DNA of 64,000 nucleotides from Carnegiea gigantea (GCA_029747015.1 JAKOGI010001545.1:155128-219127); one strand, 5' to 3'. Numbered from the stretch's first letter, positions 15,013 to 27,444 are shown. Made by a program: numbers and translations. The notes: a model not told the origin generated them from the letters alone.

Positions 15013-16039
15013 GGTAAGGAATTAAATCAGGAGGTGCTAAAAATTCTTTTGTGCCAAAGGAATATTACCCTTCGTTTTTTTTTTTTTTTTTTGTTTTGTT
15101 TTGGGAGGCCTCGAAAACAAATTTTCTTTTTATCTAGGATTTTCTGGTACAAGATTTGCTACTTTGGGGCTGACTCTTGGAATAATCAGAACCGTTGGAT
15201 GAGGTAATGCCCACAAGATCAACGTAGGGAGAAGTTGTTTGTAATGGAAAGGAGTAATTAGGCAGGAATATAACCGAATATTCGAATTTTTGGGTTTCCA
15301 AGTTTGAATGTAATTGGTATTGGCATTGAGTTTTGAGAGGAGAGAGAATATTCTGAGTTCTGTGCTTATAGTCGGCTTGTGGATTCAGTGGTTGGGTTAT
15401 TTTTCTAGAACAGCTGGGTTGGTTGATTTGGGCTTCTTCGTCGTTTCCCGAGCACCAATGGTTACGTTTTGAGTGTTTTGTTCCTTCTGTTTTTGACAAG
15501 ACACCATTTTCCCTTTTCTTATCGTTTTTTTTGGTAGATGAAAGAGAAGAAACCATTTGTGATTATTGACTGTTGGCATACAATAAAAGCTGCTTTAACA
15601 GGTCATAATTTCTTTTGGAAGAGTTTTTACTATAAGATTTGATATCTTATCATTGTTATCTACATATTAATGGTTGAATGAATAAAAGATGAAGGCGAAT
15701 ACATCACCAAAAAAAAAAAAAAATGAATTCGTTTGAATTGGAGAATTTAAATTCTTATAGGCTACATTATTAATGCCATGCCTTACAACAAAAAAAGAAA
15801 GAAGAAATTTGATTGGATTCGTGGATAAATTTCCACCACTTTACACATTTAAATAAAAAAATTTTTCTATAAAATAAACATGTCTAAACTTCCCCTATTT
15901 TTTAAATAAGGGAGTACATGTAGCTTCAAATTTATCAATATTACAAAAATACAAGATTTCATAATACAACTATAGGTATTAACAGCAAATCAAGCCACAT
16001 GCGAAAGAGATAATAGTAAATCTCCTTTTTTTGAAAATA
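15013..16039. other. Upstream intergenic sequence; no supported gene
   Basis: It contains a 140-codon minus-strand frame (15134-15556) without recognisable domains, and A/T homopolymers at about 15070-15090 and 15707-15722. I see no splice-consistent gene or element ends. Confidence 0.4.
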
Positions 16040-16258
16040 AATATTCAATAATTTCATGTCAAAGAGACAATTAGGACTCCATGAATCATCCTCAAGCAAA
16101 ATATATCAGTGGTCCAGGGAGGAGGGGAGTCGACCCAAACAATTAGTGAGTTAATAGCAAAAGAACACTTCATGATCCAATGTGCAGCTTCATCGCCACA
16201 TCTGGGACTGAAGTGACAAGCTCGGCCAAGAGCAAAGGCTACATGCTTCATTTCGGCC
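16040..16258 (-). pseudogene. LINE remnant, RNase H-like C-terminus (part 1)
   Basis: The minus strand encodes the tail of a plant LINE ORF2: 'ALGRACHFSPRCGDEAAHW' and 'WVDSPPP' match the end of the RNase H-like domain found after the reverse transcriptase in plant L1-type LINEs. A short T-run on the plus strand at 16025-16031 could be the remnant of the poly(A) tail. The right edge is cut by the Copia insertion at 16259. The protein resumes beyond it at 25457. Confidence 0.6.
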
Positions 16259-17621
16259 TGTTGAAACAATCCTGTGCAAGGTTTTGATGATAACAACCCA
16301 AATATACCAGTCAATATGCTATCATGCTATGCTTGAGTAGTGTGCTAGAATTGTGTGTTGAGACAGGTTGCAAACAACCTGGAGAACAGCTCGAATGAGC
16401 ATAGAGCATCAAAGTTGATAACAAGCGCAAAAACCTGAGAACATTGCCTCAGAATAGTTCTGAGCACAGAGCATGGAGCGTCGCATGGAACATCAAATCA
16501 TGTGCAAGGAGTTCAGCTAATAACAAGAGTCTTGGGCTTAGTATTGGCTTTATTTTTTAGATTCCTGTTAATATGCTAATTAAAAGATCTTGCCTTAACA
16601 CTTACCTTGAATGAATTTCTTACACTAACTTAGAACACTGCTCAGAACAGTTTGAGCAATCAGGTCTACAGTGTTTCGAGGGTAACGTATAAAACTCTTA
16701 TCCTAAAGATTTTCAAGTGTTTTTCTACTGTCAAAATTCCTAACATATTTGGGATTGATTTTCTGATAATATTTTGTCTTACAAAGAGTCCTTCACTCAA
16801 TAATATTGTTTTCCTAAAAAGATACTATCAAAAGATTTTATCTTAGCCATTAAGATATGATTTTCAAAAAAGATAATGTTGAGATATTCAATTCCGTTTG
16901 GAATACTAATTATTTTTTAGAGTTATTACTACAATCCAAAACCTTCCATACACTTGCGGCACAACTATTCCATGGGTATATAATCTCTTGCCTCTCAACG
17001 TTTTCATTCATGGTTTTTCAAGGAGCAAAATCGAGTTTTCTGTGAGAAAATTTTCTGATTGAAAAACCTTCAAGAAGTGTGCTTTAATGAGTCACCTATA
17101 TTGGCATAATAGCGATTGTATTATACCTTACATTCACCTTGCCTGGAAGCATTCAAGTAAGGTGTCTTGTTATTTTTTTTTTTTCATCACTGAATCAAGA
17201 AATTGTCCAAGTCTTAGGAGACGTTGGACGTGGTCTCTTAGGAGACGTTGGACGTGTTGTCCGTGTTGTCCAAGTCATTGGACGTGATCCCTTAGGAGAC
17301 GTTGGACGTGGTGTCCGTGTAACTAGGGTCTCGGGGTAGGCTAGTTACATGTGTTACGTGTGTAACGAATTCAGCCCGTTTAGTGAAAGTGTTGTTGAAA
17401 TCCTACAGTGATAGGTCGTGGTTTTTACACCTCCGTTAGGCCAGAGGTGGTTTTTCACGTAAAAATATTGTGTCTCCTTTACTGTTTCCGCAATTGTACT
17501 TGTTTCTGCCTTACCGCAAACACGCGTTCCAAACAGTTCTAATGAGTGTTTTGAGAAAACCGAAAAAACTGGTAGACATAATTCTCCCCCCTCTTGTGTC
17601 CTTGTGTGAGTAAATCTAACA
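16259..17621 (+). repeat. 5' LTR of Copia element 1
   Basis: It matches 24099-25456 over its whole length with scattered substitutions. It contains the short tandem array described separately. Confidence 0.9.
17213..17320 (+). repeat. Short tandem repeats in the LTR (TTAGGAGACGTTGGACGTG)
   Basis: The 19-bp unit TTAGGAGACGTTGGACGTG occurs three times, with CCGTGTTGTCC-like spacers. The array is repeated in the 3' LTR at about 25055-25160, where some copies have diverged. Confidence 0.85.
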
Positions 17622-17623
17622 AG

Positions 17624-17635
17624 TGGTATCAGAGC
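17624..17635 (+). other. Primer-binding site (tRNA-Met) of Copia element 1
   Basis: TGGTATCAGAGC, two bases after the 5' LTR end (…AACA AG). Confidence 0.9.
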
Positions 17636-17679
17636 AGAGTTCTCATATTTAGGTTAACACCTTGAGAGATCTTGAAAAG

Positions 17680-19612
17680 ATGAATGCTCCACAAGGAATC
17701 TTAGAAGGTCAATCTGTGACCAGACCTTCATATTTCAATGGACAGCACTACAATTGGTGGAAAAATCGAATGGAGAACTATATCCAAGTTGAGGATTATG
17801 AGTTATGGATGCTCATTGTGAATGGTCCTTACATTCCAATGAAAGTCACAACTGATGGGAAGACTGTTCCTTAGAAGTTGAAGGAATTCGACTCAGACGA
17901 CTTCAGGAAGATGGAGAAGAACGCCAAGGTCAAGAAACTGCTGTATTTTGGACTCGGACCTGACGAGTACACTCGCATCTCAGAGTGTGAATCCGCAAAA
18001 GGGATATGGAATGCCCTTCAAGTAGCTCACAAAGGAACCAATCAAGTCAAGCAATCTAAAATCGAGCTGTTGGTGAGGAAATATGACCTATTCGAGATGA
18101 GCGACAAAGAAACAATTATGGACATGTATACTTAGTTTACCCATATTACTAATGAGTTAAAATCGTTGGGAAAATCCTTTACCACTGAAGAGTTGGTTAG
18201 GAAGATCCTACGAATTTTACCTCATTCATGGGAATCAAAGGTCACTGCGATTCAAGAAGCAAAAAAGATGAATGAGATCTTCTTGGATGAGCTTATTAGG
18301 AATCTACAAACATATGAGCTAAGAAAAAACTCCCAGATGAAGGAAGAGGGGAACGAAGATCGAGGACTTATGCTAAAAGCTAGAGAAAGTGATAGCTCAG
18401 ATTTTGATGAAGAAGAAATGGCCATGATTGCTCGAAAATTCAAAAAATTCTTCAAGAAGGCTGAAAGCAAATACAAGAAGGGCAACACTAGCAGGACTAA
18501 GAACAGTGATCGTGATCAGTTCTCAGGATGCTTCAAGTGCGGAAGGCAAGATCATGTTGTGAAGAATTGCCCATTGCTGAAGGAAGAACAAGGGTCAGAA
18601 CAGGTCCGAACCAGAGGCAAAAAGATGCAGTTAACTAATGCTAAAAAACAGTTCACCAAGGCAATGATGGCAGCCTGGGGTGATACCTCAGAAGAAGAAG
18701 AGGACTCTTAAGATAGAGAGGAAGCAGTAGCTCTTATGACCCAAAGAGAATCTGATTCAGATTCAGATTCAATCGGGAGTTTGTCCCAACTCAAGGAAGA
18801 GGTACGTAATCTTAGCAAGGGGAAACTTGAAAAATTAGTTTTTACATTGATGGAAGAATGTGAGATAGTAAATTCTGAAAATTGCATGCTTAAAAATACC
18901 TGCTCAGGATTAGAAAAGGATGTTAAAGACTGGAAAGAAAGAAGCAAGAACTTGGGCATATGAATGAGGTTCTCACTTGTGAAAAACTCAAAATTGATGA
19001 AAATGTTCTTGTTTTATGTAATGAACTAGACACCCTTAAGGATCTTATGAACAAGAGAAAAGAAGTGTTTAACACTGGCCTTTCAAAGCTAGAAGAAGAG
19101 TCCCGAGAACTGAAACTTAAGATAGAATTATTAGTGAGGGAAAACAATCAGTTGCTTGAAAAGGTTCAAAAAGCCGAAACTGACCTTGTACAGAACAGGC
19201 ACAAGAATAGTTCCAAAGAAACAATCAGAATAGAAGTCCTGATAAATGAAAATAGTCAGTTGCTTGAAAAGCTCCATAAGGCCGAATCTGACCTTGTTCA
19301 GAATAGGCGCTGGAACAGTTCCTCATAAGCACTTAATTGGTTAAACACTCACCATAGTCATAATAAAAAGGGACTAGGATTTGTGAGTAGGCGTGTCACT
19401 AAACCAGCAAACAAAAAATATGTTGGACTTCCAGAAAATATAGTCTGTTTTCATTGTGGTAAGACTGGTTATTATCGATATGCTTGCTCCTTGAGAAATA
19501 GGGCCGTAGAGAGAAACTCAGTGTATGTTAAGCAAATATGGATTAGAAAAGATGAGTTAATATCCATGTCAAAGAAAATGGGACCCAAGTAGATCTGGGT
19601 TCCCAAGACAAA
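17680..19612 (+). pseudogene. Gag of Copia element 1, with two zinc knuckles
   Basis: It starts at the ATG of 'MNAPQGILEG' and encodes the capsid-like region ('NWWKNRMENYIQ', 'LYFGLGPDEYTRI', 'EELVRKILRILP'), then a CCHC knuckle 'CFKCGRQDHVVKNC' (18529-18570), a long Glu/Lys coiled-coil stretch (about 18780-19320), and a second knuckle 'CFHCGKTGYYRYAC' (about 19447-19488). In-frame stops at 17872-17874, 18133-18135 and 18709-18711, plus a frameshift near 18960, break it. Gag builds the cytoplasmic virus-like particle. The parallel region of element 2 (44396 onward) is more complete and confirms the reading. Confidence 0.88.
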
Positions 19613-19639
19613 GACTTAGCTGTTTTGCAGGCTAAAGTG

Positions 19640-20290
19640 AGAGGGAGCAATCAACTATGGTTCCTGGATAGTGGTTGCTCAAGGCATATGATGGAGATAA
19701 ACCAAACTTCCTATCACTTACAGCCTTTGATGGAGGGAGAGTGGCATTTGGAAATGGCAAATCTGAAAAAATTATCGGTGTAGGTAAGATAGGTAAATCA
19801 CTCTCTCACTCTATTGATAATGTATACTTGGTTGATGGGTTACAACATAATTTGCTAAGTGTGCCTCAAATTGTGTGATAGAGGTAATCATGTTGAATTC
19901 TCTTCAGATCAATGCTTGATTACCAATGTTAATTTGTGTTCAGGGGGAAGCGACACAACAATGTATATAAAGTGTGCGTTCTTTTACTTCTCCAAATTAT
20001 TTGACTTGTTTAAGTGCTCTTGATGACGATGTTATGCTTTGACACAAGAGGCTAGGTCATGCAAGCCTTTCTCTTTTGAATAAACTTGTTTTTAAGGATC
20101 TTATAGTCGGACTACCTTCCATCAAGTGCAATGATGACAAGGTGTGCGACGCTTGTGCTAGAGGAAAGTAAGTTAGAGCCTCTTTCAAGTTAAAGAACTG
20201 TGTTAGTACTTCCTGACCTCTTAAACTACTACATATTAATTTGTGTGGTCCTATGAGGATCACAAGTAGGGGAGGGAAGAGGTAAGTATT
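19640..20290 (+). pseudogene. Protease and GAG-pre-integrase remnant, integrase core deleted (element 1)
   Basis: The aspartic protease motif 'DSGCSRHM' is at about 19664-19687, followed by 'LVDGLQHNLLSV' and the HHCC-type pre-integrase region ('RLGHASLSLLNKL', 'VCDACARG'), with several stops. At about 20283 the sequence jumps from 'GGKR' directly to 'LFDETNS', which in element 2 lie roughly 600 bp apart (46873 and 47490). The D-D-E integrase core is therefore gone. Confidence 0.85.
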
Positions 20291-21461
20291 GTTTGATGAG
20301 ACTAACTCTGTGGTTGAGCATGATACACAGGAAGAAGAGTTTGAACTTGGTCTTGTACGAAAAGACCTCTCGCTCACTGAAAGCTCCATAGTTGACAAAG
20401 GTCAGGTTCTTGAAGGTGAACCAAGTTCTGGAACTGATAATTTGGAAGGTGGGCAGGAAGTAAACCAGTCAAGGGGAAGCATTGCTGAACCTGAACAGAA
20501 CCGGCCCGCTCAACCCAATTATTCTCGAACTGATATGGGAACAGGCGCCAGAACAGCTCCAGAACCTATTTCACCACGTCCCCAGGAGAGATTAGTAAGT
20601 ATATCTGTGGATCTATTTATTTCACGGCCCTGAAATCACTAGAGCTCGGACCCCTTTGACCAGATCATGTCTGACATTAATACAGGGGTGCAAACCGGAT
20701 CCAAACTTAGAAACTTATGTGCTTTTTATGCTTTTTATCTAATGTTGAACCAAAGAATGTTTATGAAGCCCTTGCCAATTCTGACTGTTTTACTGCTATG
20801 CAAGAAGAGCTTTATCAGTTCGAAAGGAACAAGGTTTGGCAATTTGAACCAAGGCCTAAAGACAGATCGATAATTGGCACCAAGTGAGTGTTCAAGAACA
20901 AACTGGATGAGTTTGGAACAGTCACTTAGAACAAGGCCAGGGTGGTGGTTCAGGGTTACAACCAAGAAAGGGGGATTGATTATGACAAAACATTTGCAAC
21001 TATTAACCTCGGACTTCGCTTTATGATATCCTCGAGGGTGCAATTTTGATATCATTGGGTATGCGGATGCTGATTATGCTAGATTTCTAGTTGACAAAAA
21101 AAGCACCTCAGGTATGGCTACTTTTCTTGGACCCTGTCTGATCTCTTAGTCTATAAAGAAACAGCACACAGTTGTCATATCCATAGCAGAAGCCGAGTAT
21201 GTAGTGGCTGCTTCGTGTTGTGCTCAATTGTTGTGGATACGGCAACAACTCAAGGACTTTAGTGTTGACACGGGATGCATTCCCATGTTCTGTGATAACA
21301 CAAGTACAATTAACATTCCCAAAAATCCGTGTCAACGTAAAAGGACTAAGCATATTGACGTTCGTCATCACTTTTTAAGAGACAATGTAGAAAATGGCTT
21401 GATTTCAATGAATTTTTGTGCCACTGACAAACAAATTGCTAATTTTTTACCAAGGCACTGA
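20291..21461 (+). pseudogene. Reverse transcriptase start and RNase H remnant, RT core deleted (element 1)
   Basis: The linker after integrase (20291-20640) and the first part of RT ('TVWQFEPRPKD'-like, about 20830-21005) are present. Near 21010 the sequence jumps to 'RGCNFD', which in element 2 lies about 800 bp further on (48985). The YVDD catalytic box is therefore deleted. RNase H continues from there: 'GYADADYA', 'KSTSGMATFLGPCL', 'AEAEYV', 'CDNTSTINI', 'KHIDVRHHFLRDN', ending at 21461. Confidence 0.88.
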
Positions 21462-22059
21462 GTAGAGAACAGTTTGAGAGGAATAGACTTGAATTAGGTA
21501 TGATTAAGAGAATGTAAGAGTACTTCATCAACTCCTAATGATTGACTAGTAAGGTTTTGAGACCAAATAAATTGATTCAATGGATGCATTCAATTTTCTG
21601 TGCTGTTAGTAGCATGTGTGTGGAATGTGACATCTTGACAGTCATTGAGGTCTAATGATATTGCCCTTAGTGTCCTAAGACACCGAAATTTTAACAGTAA
21701 CAACAAGCTCTAGGAATAGACCTGACCACTGTTTGTATCATGTGCTGACCAAGTGGCGTTAGTAATAGGATGTTGGAAACCGAAATTTCCTTTTTCATTA
21801 TACCTAACCTATAATTTATACCATACCTAGTGTAATGATGTGCTGCATGCAAAATATTCTCTCTCTAAGAAGGGCCGAAATAAACTCTCCCATAAACTTC
21901 CTTGATTTTCAGGCCACTCATGCACCATTAAATCCCTACACTATCTCTCTCTCCACAACCCATCTATCCCTCTCTCTCTCTCTCCACCAAGAACCTGATT
22001 TCCCTCTCCTTCCTTAAACCCCTTCACAACCCTAATCACCTCAAATCCTCAAATCCTCA

Positions 22060-23637
22060 ATGGCAAGAACTCGTGGCGGTCAAGTATCCTCTAAGCACAA
22101 GACTTCTCACCCAAGATCACTATGAGACCAACTAGCAAGAAAAAGAGGCAGAATTGGGATGAGTTCTGAGGGAACGTCACTGGCACCTTTATCGCCATAA
22201 ACGATCTGGATTGGTATGGGAAACCCTCCCTCACCTTCTTTTTCGATTACACCCTCTATTTTTGGATTCTTAAAGAGCTTGGACTTAAGATCAGTAGACT
22301 TGAACCCTGCTATAGTACCTTTGGTACACCCAATTGTGGGTTGAGAGATTGTGGTGTATGATCCGATTATGGCCGAGTCTAGATTAAGGGGGAATGAGGC
22401 CGAATCAGTTGGGGAGTCAAAGGATTATGATGTTGAGCATGTTGATAATGAATTTATTGTTGAAGATGCTGAGGATAGTGATGAGGATGGACTAATTTTG
22501 CGGATTCAAATGAATTGCTCCAACCAAGTCCCAAAACACCCACTAAAACATTCTTTAAACCAGTTCCATCTAAGAAACCTGCCAAAAACGGGCTGCTCTA
22601 GAACAAGTATCTGAACTGGTTGAAGAATCTAATGCACCCAAGAAGAAGAAAATTAGAAAAACTATGACACTTGCTGAGAGATATGAGCATTTCTTTCAGA
22701 AATCTGTGGAAGGGAGTTAAGGTGTCATACTTTTAGGAATAGGGGCTAGGGGTGTTCTTAGAGAAGTTGGAAGCTCAAGGAAGGTTAGACCTATTCACTG
22801 ATATTAAGAAAGGATGGTCAATTCCAGACTTGGCTGAGTTTTATGCGAACTGTGTTGTCACCAATGAGTGGTGACAAGCACAGTTAATGATCATGACCTA
22901 CGGTTTGAGGCTAAGAAGTTAGGTGAAATGCTTGGGGTACCTTCTGATGGTTTTGATGTGTATGTTCGTGAGGACAAGAATGTGCTTGGTGATGAGCGAT
23001 TGTTGGAATTGACCTGCAAGCTAGCCCCAAAACCCCACCTGACTGAGTCCCGATCTGTGCGAAAGGGGGAACTGATGCGATTGCATTGATTGTTATTTTG
23101 GTTTGTCACTAAGAACATCGTTCCCCAAGGTCAGGGATGCAACCTCGCTGATCCCAAGGACATGTGCTACACTGATATGTTAGATAGGGGTGAACAAATT
23201 AACTTGGCCGCAATCATGATTAGCCATATTGGGAGAAACGTCCAAGGATCATGACATAGGGTATGGATTCTTACTGAAGTCAGTGTTTGAGAAACTTGGG
23301 ATTTCCTTACAGAAGAGAATAGGCTTTCAGGTCAGTGATGAGATTGGCAACAGTACATTGATTGGGTGTGGTTTCAAAGTGACAAAAAGGCTGCAATGCG
23401 ACTTTAGAATAGGGGCTCCAAACACCACTTGGACCTGTTCCCAGTGAAGCTTCCACATCCAACGCTCCCATAATTGATACATTGTTGCAGGACCAGATTA
23501 CATTGAAGGGGGAGATAGCTGAAGTAAAGCAGGTGCTTACAAGGGAAAAGACTCTCAATGCCAAACGTCACGAAGATTTGTTAAGTGCCGTTCTTGCCCT
23601 CACAGCCAAATTCCCTCCTCCACCTTCCTCTACCTAA
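22060..23637 (+). pseudogene. Extra frame after RNase H (envelope position), element 1
   Basis: It starts 'MARTRGGQ' and ends 'KFPPPPSST'. The region is collinear with the extra frame of element 2 (49917-51955). Shared blocks are 'VVTSTVN', 'FDVYVREDK', 'VLG..RLLEL', 'LFWFVTKNIVPQGQG', 'IGNSTLIGCG' and a C-terminal coiled coil with 'LNAKRHEDLL'. Several stops and frameshifts interrupt it here. No signal peptide or clear membrane segment is seen, so it does not look like a classical envelope protein. The central part resembles what annotators call a putative plant transposon protein domain. Function unknown. Confidence 0.7.
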
Positions 23638-24098
23638 ACCTGTTTCCTTCCTTATTTGCAACACTATTTTTCAAACACTTGGTTATGTATGTGACTACTA
23701 ATGGTATATGGCTGTTCTTAGACGGTTTATGCATGTATGCTATACCTTTGCTTGTGCCTATGTTATTTGTTTGTGTGTGACTGGTATGGCCAATATCATT
23801 ATGTACCATATACTTGACTTGTATTGATGTTGTTTTCCCTCATTACCCATGGTTGTGGGTGCATCCCTACTGAATTTATGCAGATGGTTCCCTTGACCTT
23901 TTCGATGATGTCAAAAGGGAGAAGATAAGTATGACCATGCTTTGATTGGTCTACTTATTTTAAGCTAATTCTTACTCTTGCTTTCTCTCGTGTGTGCATT
24001 GGACTCCTTAAATTACTATTTTGGCACCAATATTTTTGGCCTTTACTTTGTCGCACTTTGATGGTCACTTGATTTGTCATCATCAAAAAGGAGGAATT

Positions 24099-25456
24099 TG
24101 TTGAAACAAGCATGTGCAAGGTTTTAATGATAACAACCCAAATGTACCAGTCATATGCTATCATGCTATGCTTGAGTAGTGTGCTAGAATTGTGTATTGA
24201 GACAGGTTGCAAACACCCTGGAGAACAGTTCGAATGAGTATAGAGTATCAAAGTTGATAACATGCGCAAGAATCTGAGAACATTGTCTCAGAACAGTTCT
24301 GAGCATAGAGCATGGAGCGTCGCATGGAACATCAAAATCATGTGTAAGGAGTTCAGCTGATAACAAGAGCCTTAGGCTTAGTATTGGTTTTATTTTTTAG
24401 ATTCTTGTTAACATGCCAATTAGAAGATCTTGACTTAACACTCACCTTGAAGGAATTTCTTGCGCTAACTCAGAACACTACTCAGAATAGTTTGAGCAAT
24501 CAAGTTTGCGGTGTTCCGAGGGCAACGTATAAAACTCTTATCCCAAAGATTTTCAAGTGTTTTTCTACTGTCAAAATTCCTAACATATTTGGGATTGATT
24601 TTCTGATAATATTTTGTCTTACAAAGAGTCCTTCACTGAATAATATTATTTTCTTAAAAAGATACTATCAAAAGATTTTATCTTAGCCTTTAAGATATGA
24701 TTTCCAAAAAAGATAATGTTGAGAGATTCAATTCCGTTTGGAATACTAATTATTTTTTAGATTTATTGCTAAAATCCAAAACCTCCCAGATACTTGCGGC
24801 ACAACTATTTCGTGGATATATAATCTCTTGCCTCTTAACGTTTTCATTCATGGTTTTTCAAGAAGCAAAATCGAGTTTTCTGTGAGAAAATTTTCTGATT
24901 GAAAAACCTTCAAGAAGTGTGTTTAAATGAGTCATCTATATTGGCATAATAGGGATTGTGTTGTACCTTACAGTCAACTTGCCTAGAAGCATTCAAGTAG
25001 GGTGTCTTGCTATTTCTTTTTTCATCATTGAATTAAGAAATTGTCCAAGTCTTAGGAGACGTTAGAAGCGGTCTCTTAGGAGACGTTGGACGTGTTGTCC
25101 GTGTTATCCAAGTCATTGGACGTGGCCTCTTAGGAGACGTTGGACGTGGTGTCCATGTAACTAGGGTCTCGAGATAGACTAATTACGTGTATTACGTGTG
25201 TAACGAATTCGGCTCGTTTAGTGAAAGTGTTGCTGAAATCCTACGGTGGTAGGACGTGGTTTTTACGCCTCAGTTGGGCCAGAGGTGGTTTTTCACGTCA
25301 AAATATTGTGTCTCCTTTACTGTTTCCATAATTATATTTGTTTCTGCCTTATTGCAAACACGCGTTCAAACAGTTCTGACGAATATTTTGAGAAAACCGA
25401 AAAACTAGTAGACACAATTCACTCCCTCTTGTGTCCTTGTGTGAGTAAATCTAACA
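24099..25456 (+). repeat. 3' LTR of Copia element 1
   Basis: Pairs with 16259-17621. It is preceded by the purine tract at 24085-24098 and followed by TGGCC. Confidence 0.9.
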
Positions 25457-26998
25457 TGGCCTGCTCAGGGTCACAATGCCCACACAAGATGGCCACCTAA
25501 AATGGCCTTTATCAGTATACGAGCGATATAGCCGTAGCCTACTTTGCCCCTTCCTTGATCAACAGCAGCATCAAAATTGACCCATGCATCGCATTACTCC
25601 CTTCCGATATAAAGAAATACCCTTGTCCCTCACATTATTTATATGTCGTGTCTGCATGAAATCGATGAAGCTCTTACCCGCCCTCTCTGCCATCATTACT
25701 GCATCGATAGCTCGCCCTTAAACAAAAAATCATTCCTGACCCATCATATGCTCCATAGACCGCAAGCGCACAGGCATGCAAAACTAGTTCCTGCTGAAAT
25801 TCCCTTGGACATTTACAAATGAAGAAATTCCTAACTCCTCCCACACCCCCTTAGTCCAACCACACCCCCTTCAAAAATATGATCTGAACTCTCTTCTTCC
25901 ACCTTACAAATTCCACATTTAGATTCAGCAGAACAAAACCAAGCAAAAAGATTGACTCTTGTTGGAAGAATATTATTAGCAAAGTGCCAAATAAAAAGCT
26001 TTTGATTCGTAGGTTAACCTTCAAACTCCAAATTCGTCTCCAAAAGTTTATACCATGCTTTGAGGAGTTACCAACAATTGAACTTTTTTGAGCTACATAA
26101 TAACTAGCTTCTACTATGTTTCACTAAAACAAGTGAAGACTCATCTTTTTCTATTGGCAGGCATCCTCGAGCTCAAAGAGATAGTGAGAATAGCCTCTAA
26201 ATGTTCTGCATCAAACAACTCTTGAATCAGCAGCTCATTCCACTTGGATCCACATTGCTATATCAGATCCTTCGCTAATAATTCCCCATCACTTGACCTT
26301 AGCACATTGACGAGTTCTGTCCTTTGTCCCACCAACCACCTATGCCCCCCAAACTTCAATAGAGGCACCATCTCCAGCCACTCACCCAACCCCTTTGGTC
26401 AGTAAGTCCCGTCCACACGGCAAAGTTCTCCATGTGAAACTTGGGTAAAAACCCAGCTTGACATCATCTCCACAGAAAATACCTAGCCTTAAGGGCCTGA
26501 GCAACAAGTGAGTTTGGATTGTTCAAATTATGCCAGACCAGTCGAGCTAGCAAGGTAGTAGTAAGAGAGTCAACATCACATGACCCCTGTTGACCAGTAA
26601 CGGTCACAAATAAATGACTATAAGTGCAGATTAAATTCTGCAGTTATGTTAGGGGTTAATTGTGTATTAACTAGCCATAATTATCCCTTAATTTACTGAT
26701 TCTGTTAGAGGCTTTGTGTCACTATAAATAGAGGGTGGATTATGGGTATGGATTATCAGGCTAAGCAACAAACTCTCTCTACTCTTAGTACTCTCCCTCA
26801 CACAAACCTAGCCATCATCAGTGGGTTCGGATTTTTGAGCATTAAACATATACGGTGACTCTAATAGCACCTGTTCGTGAGCAGACATCTAGCAGGCAAA
26901 AAGATCTAGGTATTTCTGCATCCAAATAATCCTAAACTTCCCTACAACCCCAAACCCACACATCATTTGAGTTGTACAACTTGTCCCATCATATATAG
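25457..26998 (-). pseudogene. LINE remnant, zf-RVT and RNase H region (part 2)
   Basis: Continuation of the LINE at 16040-16258 on the other side of Copia element 1. On the minus strand, 'LLARLVWHNLNNPNSLVAQ' (about 26510-26580) and 'LKARYF', a 'PSFTWR' block, and a zinc-finger-like 'CGICKVEEESSDHIF' (about 25870-25930) are the standard order of the region after the reverse transcriptase in plant LINEs. Frames are broken throughout. A solo LTR (26588-26946) interrupts it. Removing that LTR and one ACCCC joins the 'GLGF…' block to the rest. Similarity fades at about 26998, where an oppositely oriented LINE begins. Confidence 0.7.
26588..26946 (+). mobile_element. Solo LTR, 359 bp
   Basis: It begins TGTTGACC, ends CCTACA, and is flanked by a perfect ACCCC duplication (26583-26587 and 26947-26951). 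It contains a good TATA box 'ctataaataga' at about 26724. It interrupts the minus-strand LINE, and no internal retroelement sequence is present. Orientation is from the TATA box. Confidence 0.8.
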
Positions 26999-27444
26999 CC
27001 AATGAATACTAAACCTTATTATATAACTCTTGCTATGGTGCCATTGGAATCAAATCCCACTTACCCTTTAGATTTCAGGCCTATTGCCAATTGTAATGCT
27101 TTATACAAATGCATTACTGAGCCTCTTTGCATGAGACTTAAAAGCTATCCTGCCTTACTTTTTTATAGGAAAGAAATTTTAGCTAGATGTATGATGAAAG
27201 GGGAATTGGGTGAAAGAAAAACAAAAAAAAAACACTTATGACATAGTGAGTGAAATTTTATTGAAACATTCCTGATTTGTTTAGGGTTTCCTATAGTATC
27301 TGTTCAACAATTGACGGGATATATAATTTCTGCAACATTTGAATATCTTTTAAGAAATGTTATATGGAAACCTGATGAATGATGGGGAAGTTAGCCACTC
27401 ATGCAAGGTGCCCCCGTGTCACCTGTTATCTTTGTGACTCCGAT

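Larger units (their letters stand above)
16259..25456 (+). mobile_element. SIRE-like Ty1/copia retrotransposon 1 (deleted)
   Basis: LTRs lie at 16259-17621 (1363 bp) and 24099-25456 (1358 bp), beginning TGTTGAAACAA and ending TCTAACA. The flanks are CGGCC (16254-16258) and TGGCC (25457-25461), a 5-bp duplication with one mismatch. The primer-binding site TGGTATCAGAGC is at 17624-17635, and the polypurine tract 'aaaaaggaggaa' ends next to the 3' LTR. Gag with two CCHC knuckles, protease, RNase H and an extra frame after RNase H are recognisable. The catalytic parts of integrase and reverse transcriptase are missing, so the copy cannot move alone. It is inserted in a minus-strand LINE. Confidence 0.92.

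Noticed and set aside
15134..15556. 140-codon minus-strand frame upstream of the phosphatase
   Set aside because: Low-complexity Ser/Lys/Gln composition, no recognised domain, no splice or leader signals; likely chance.
17087..17339. Two overlapping frames with repeated Arg/Trp or Gly/Val units
   Set aside because: Products of the 19-bp tandem repeats in the LTR.
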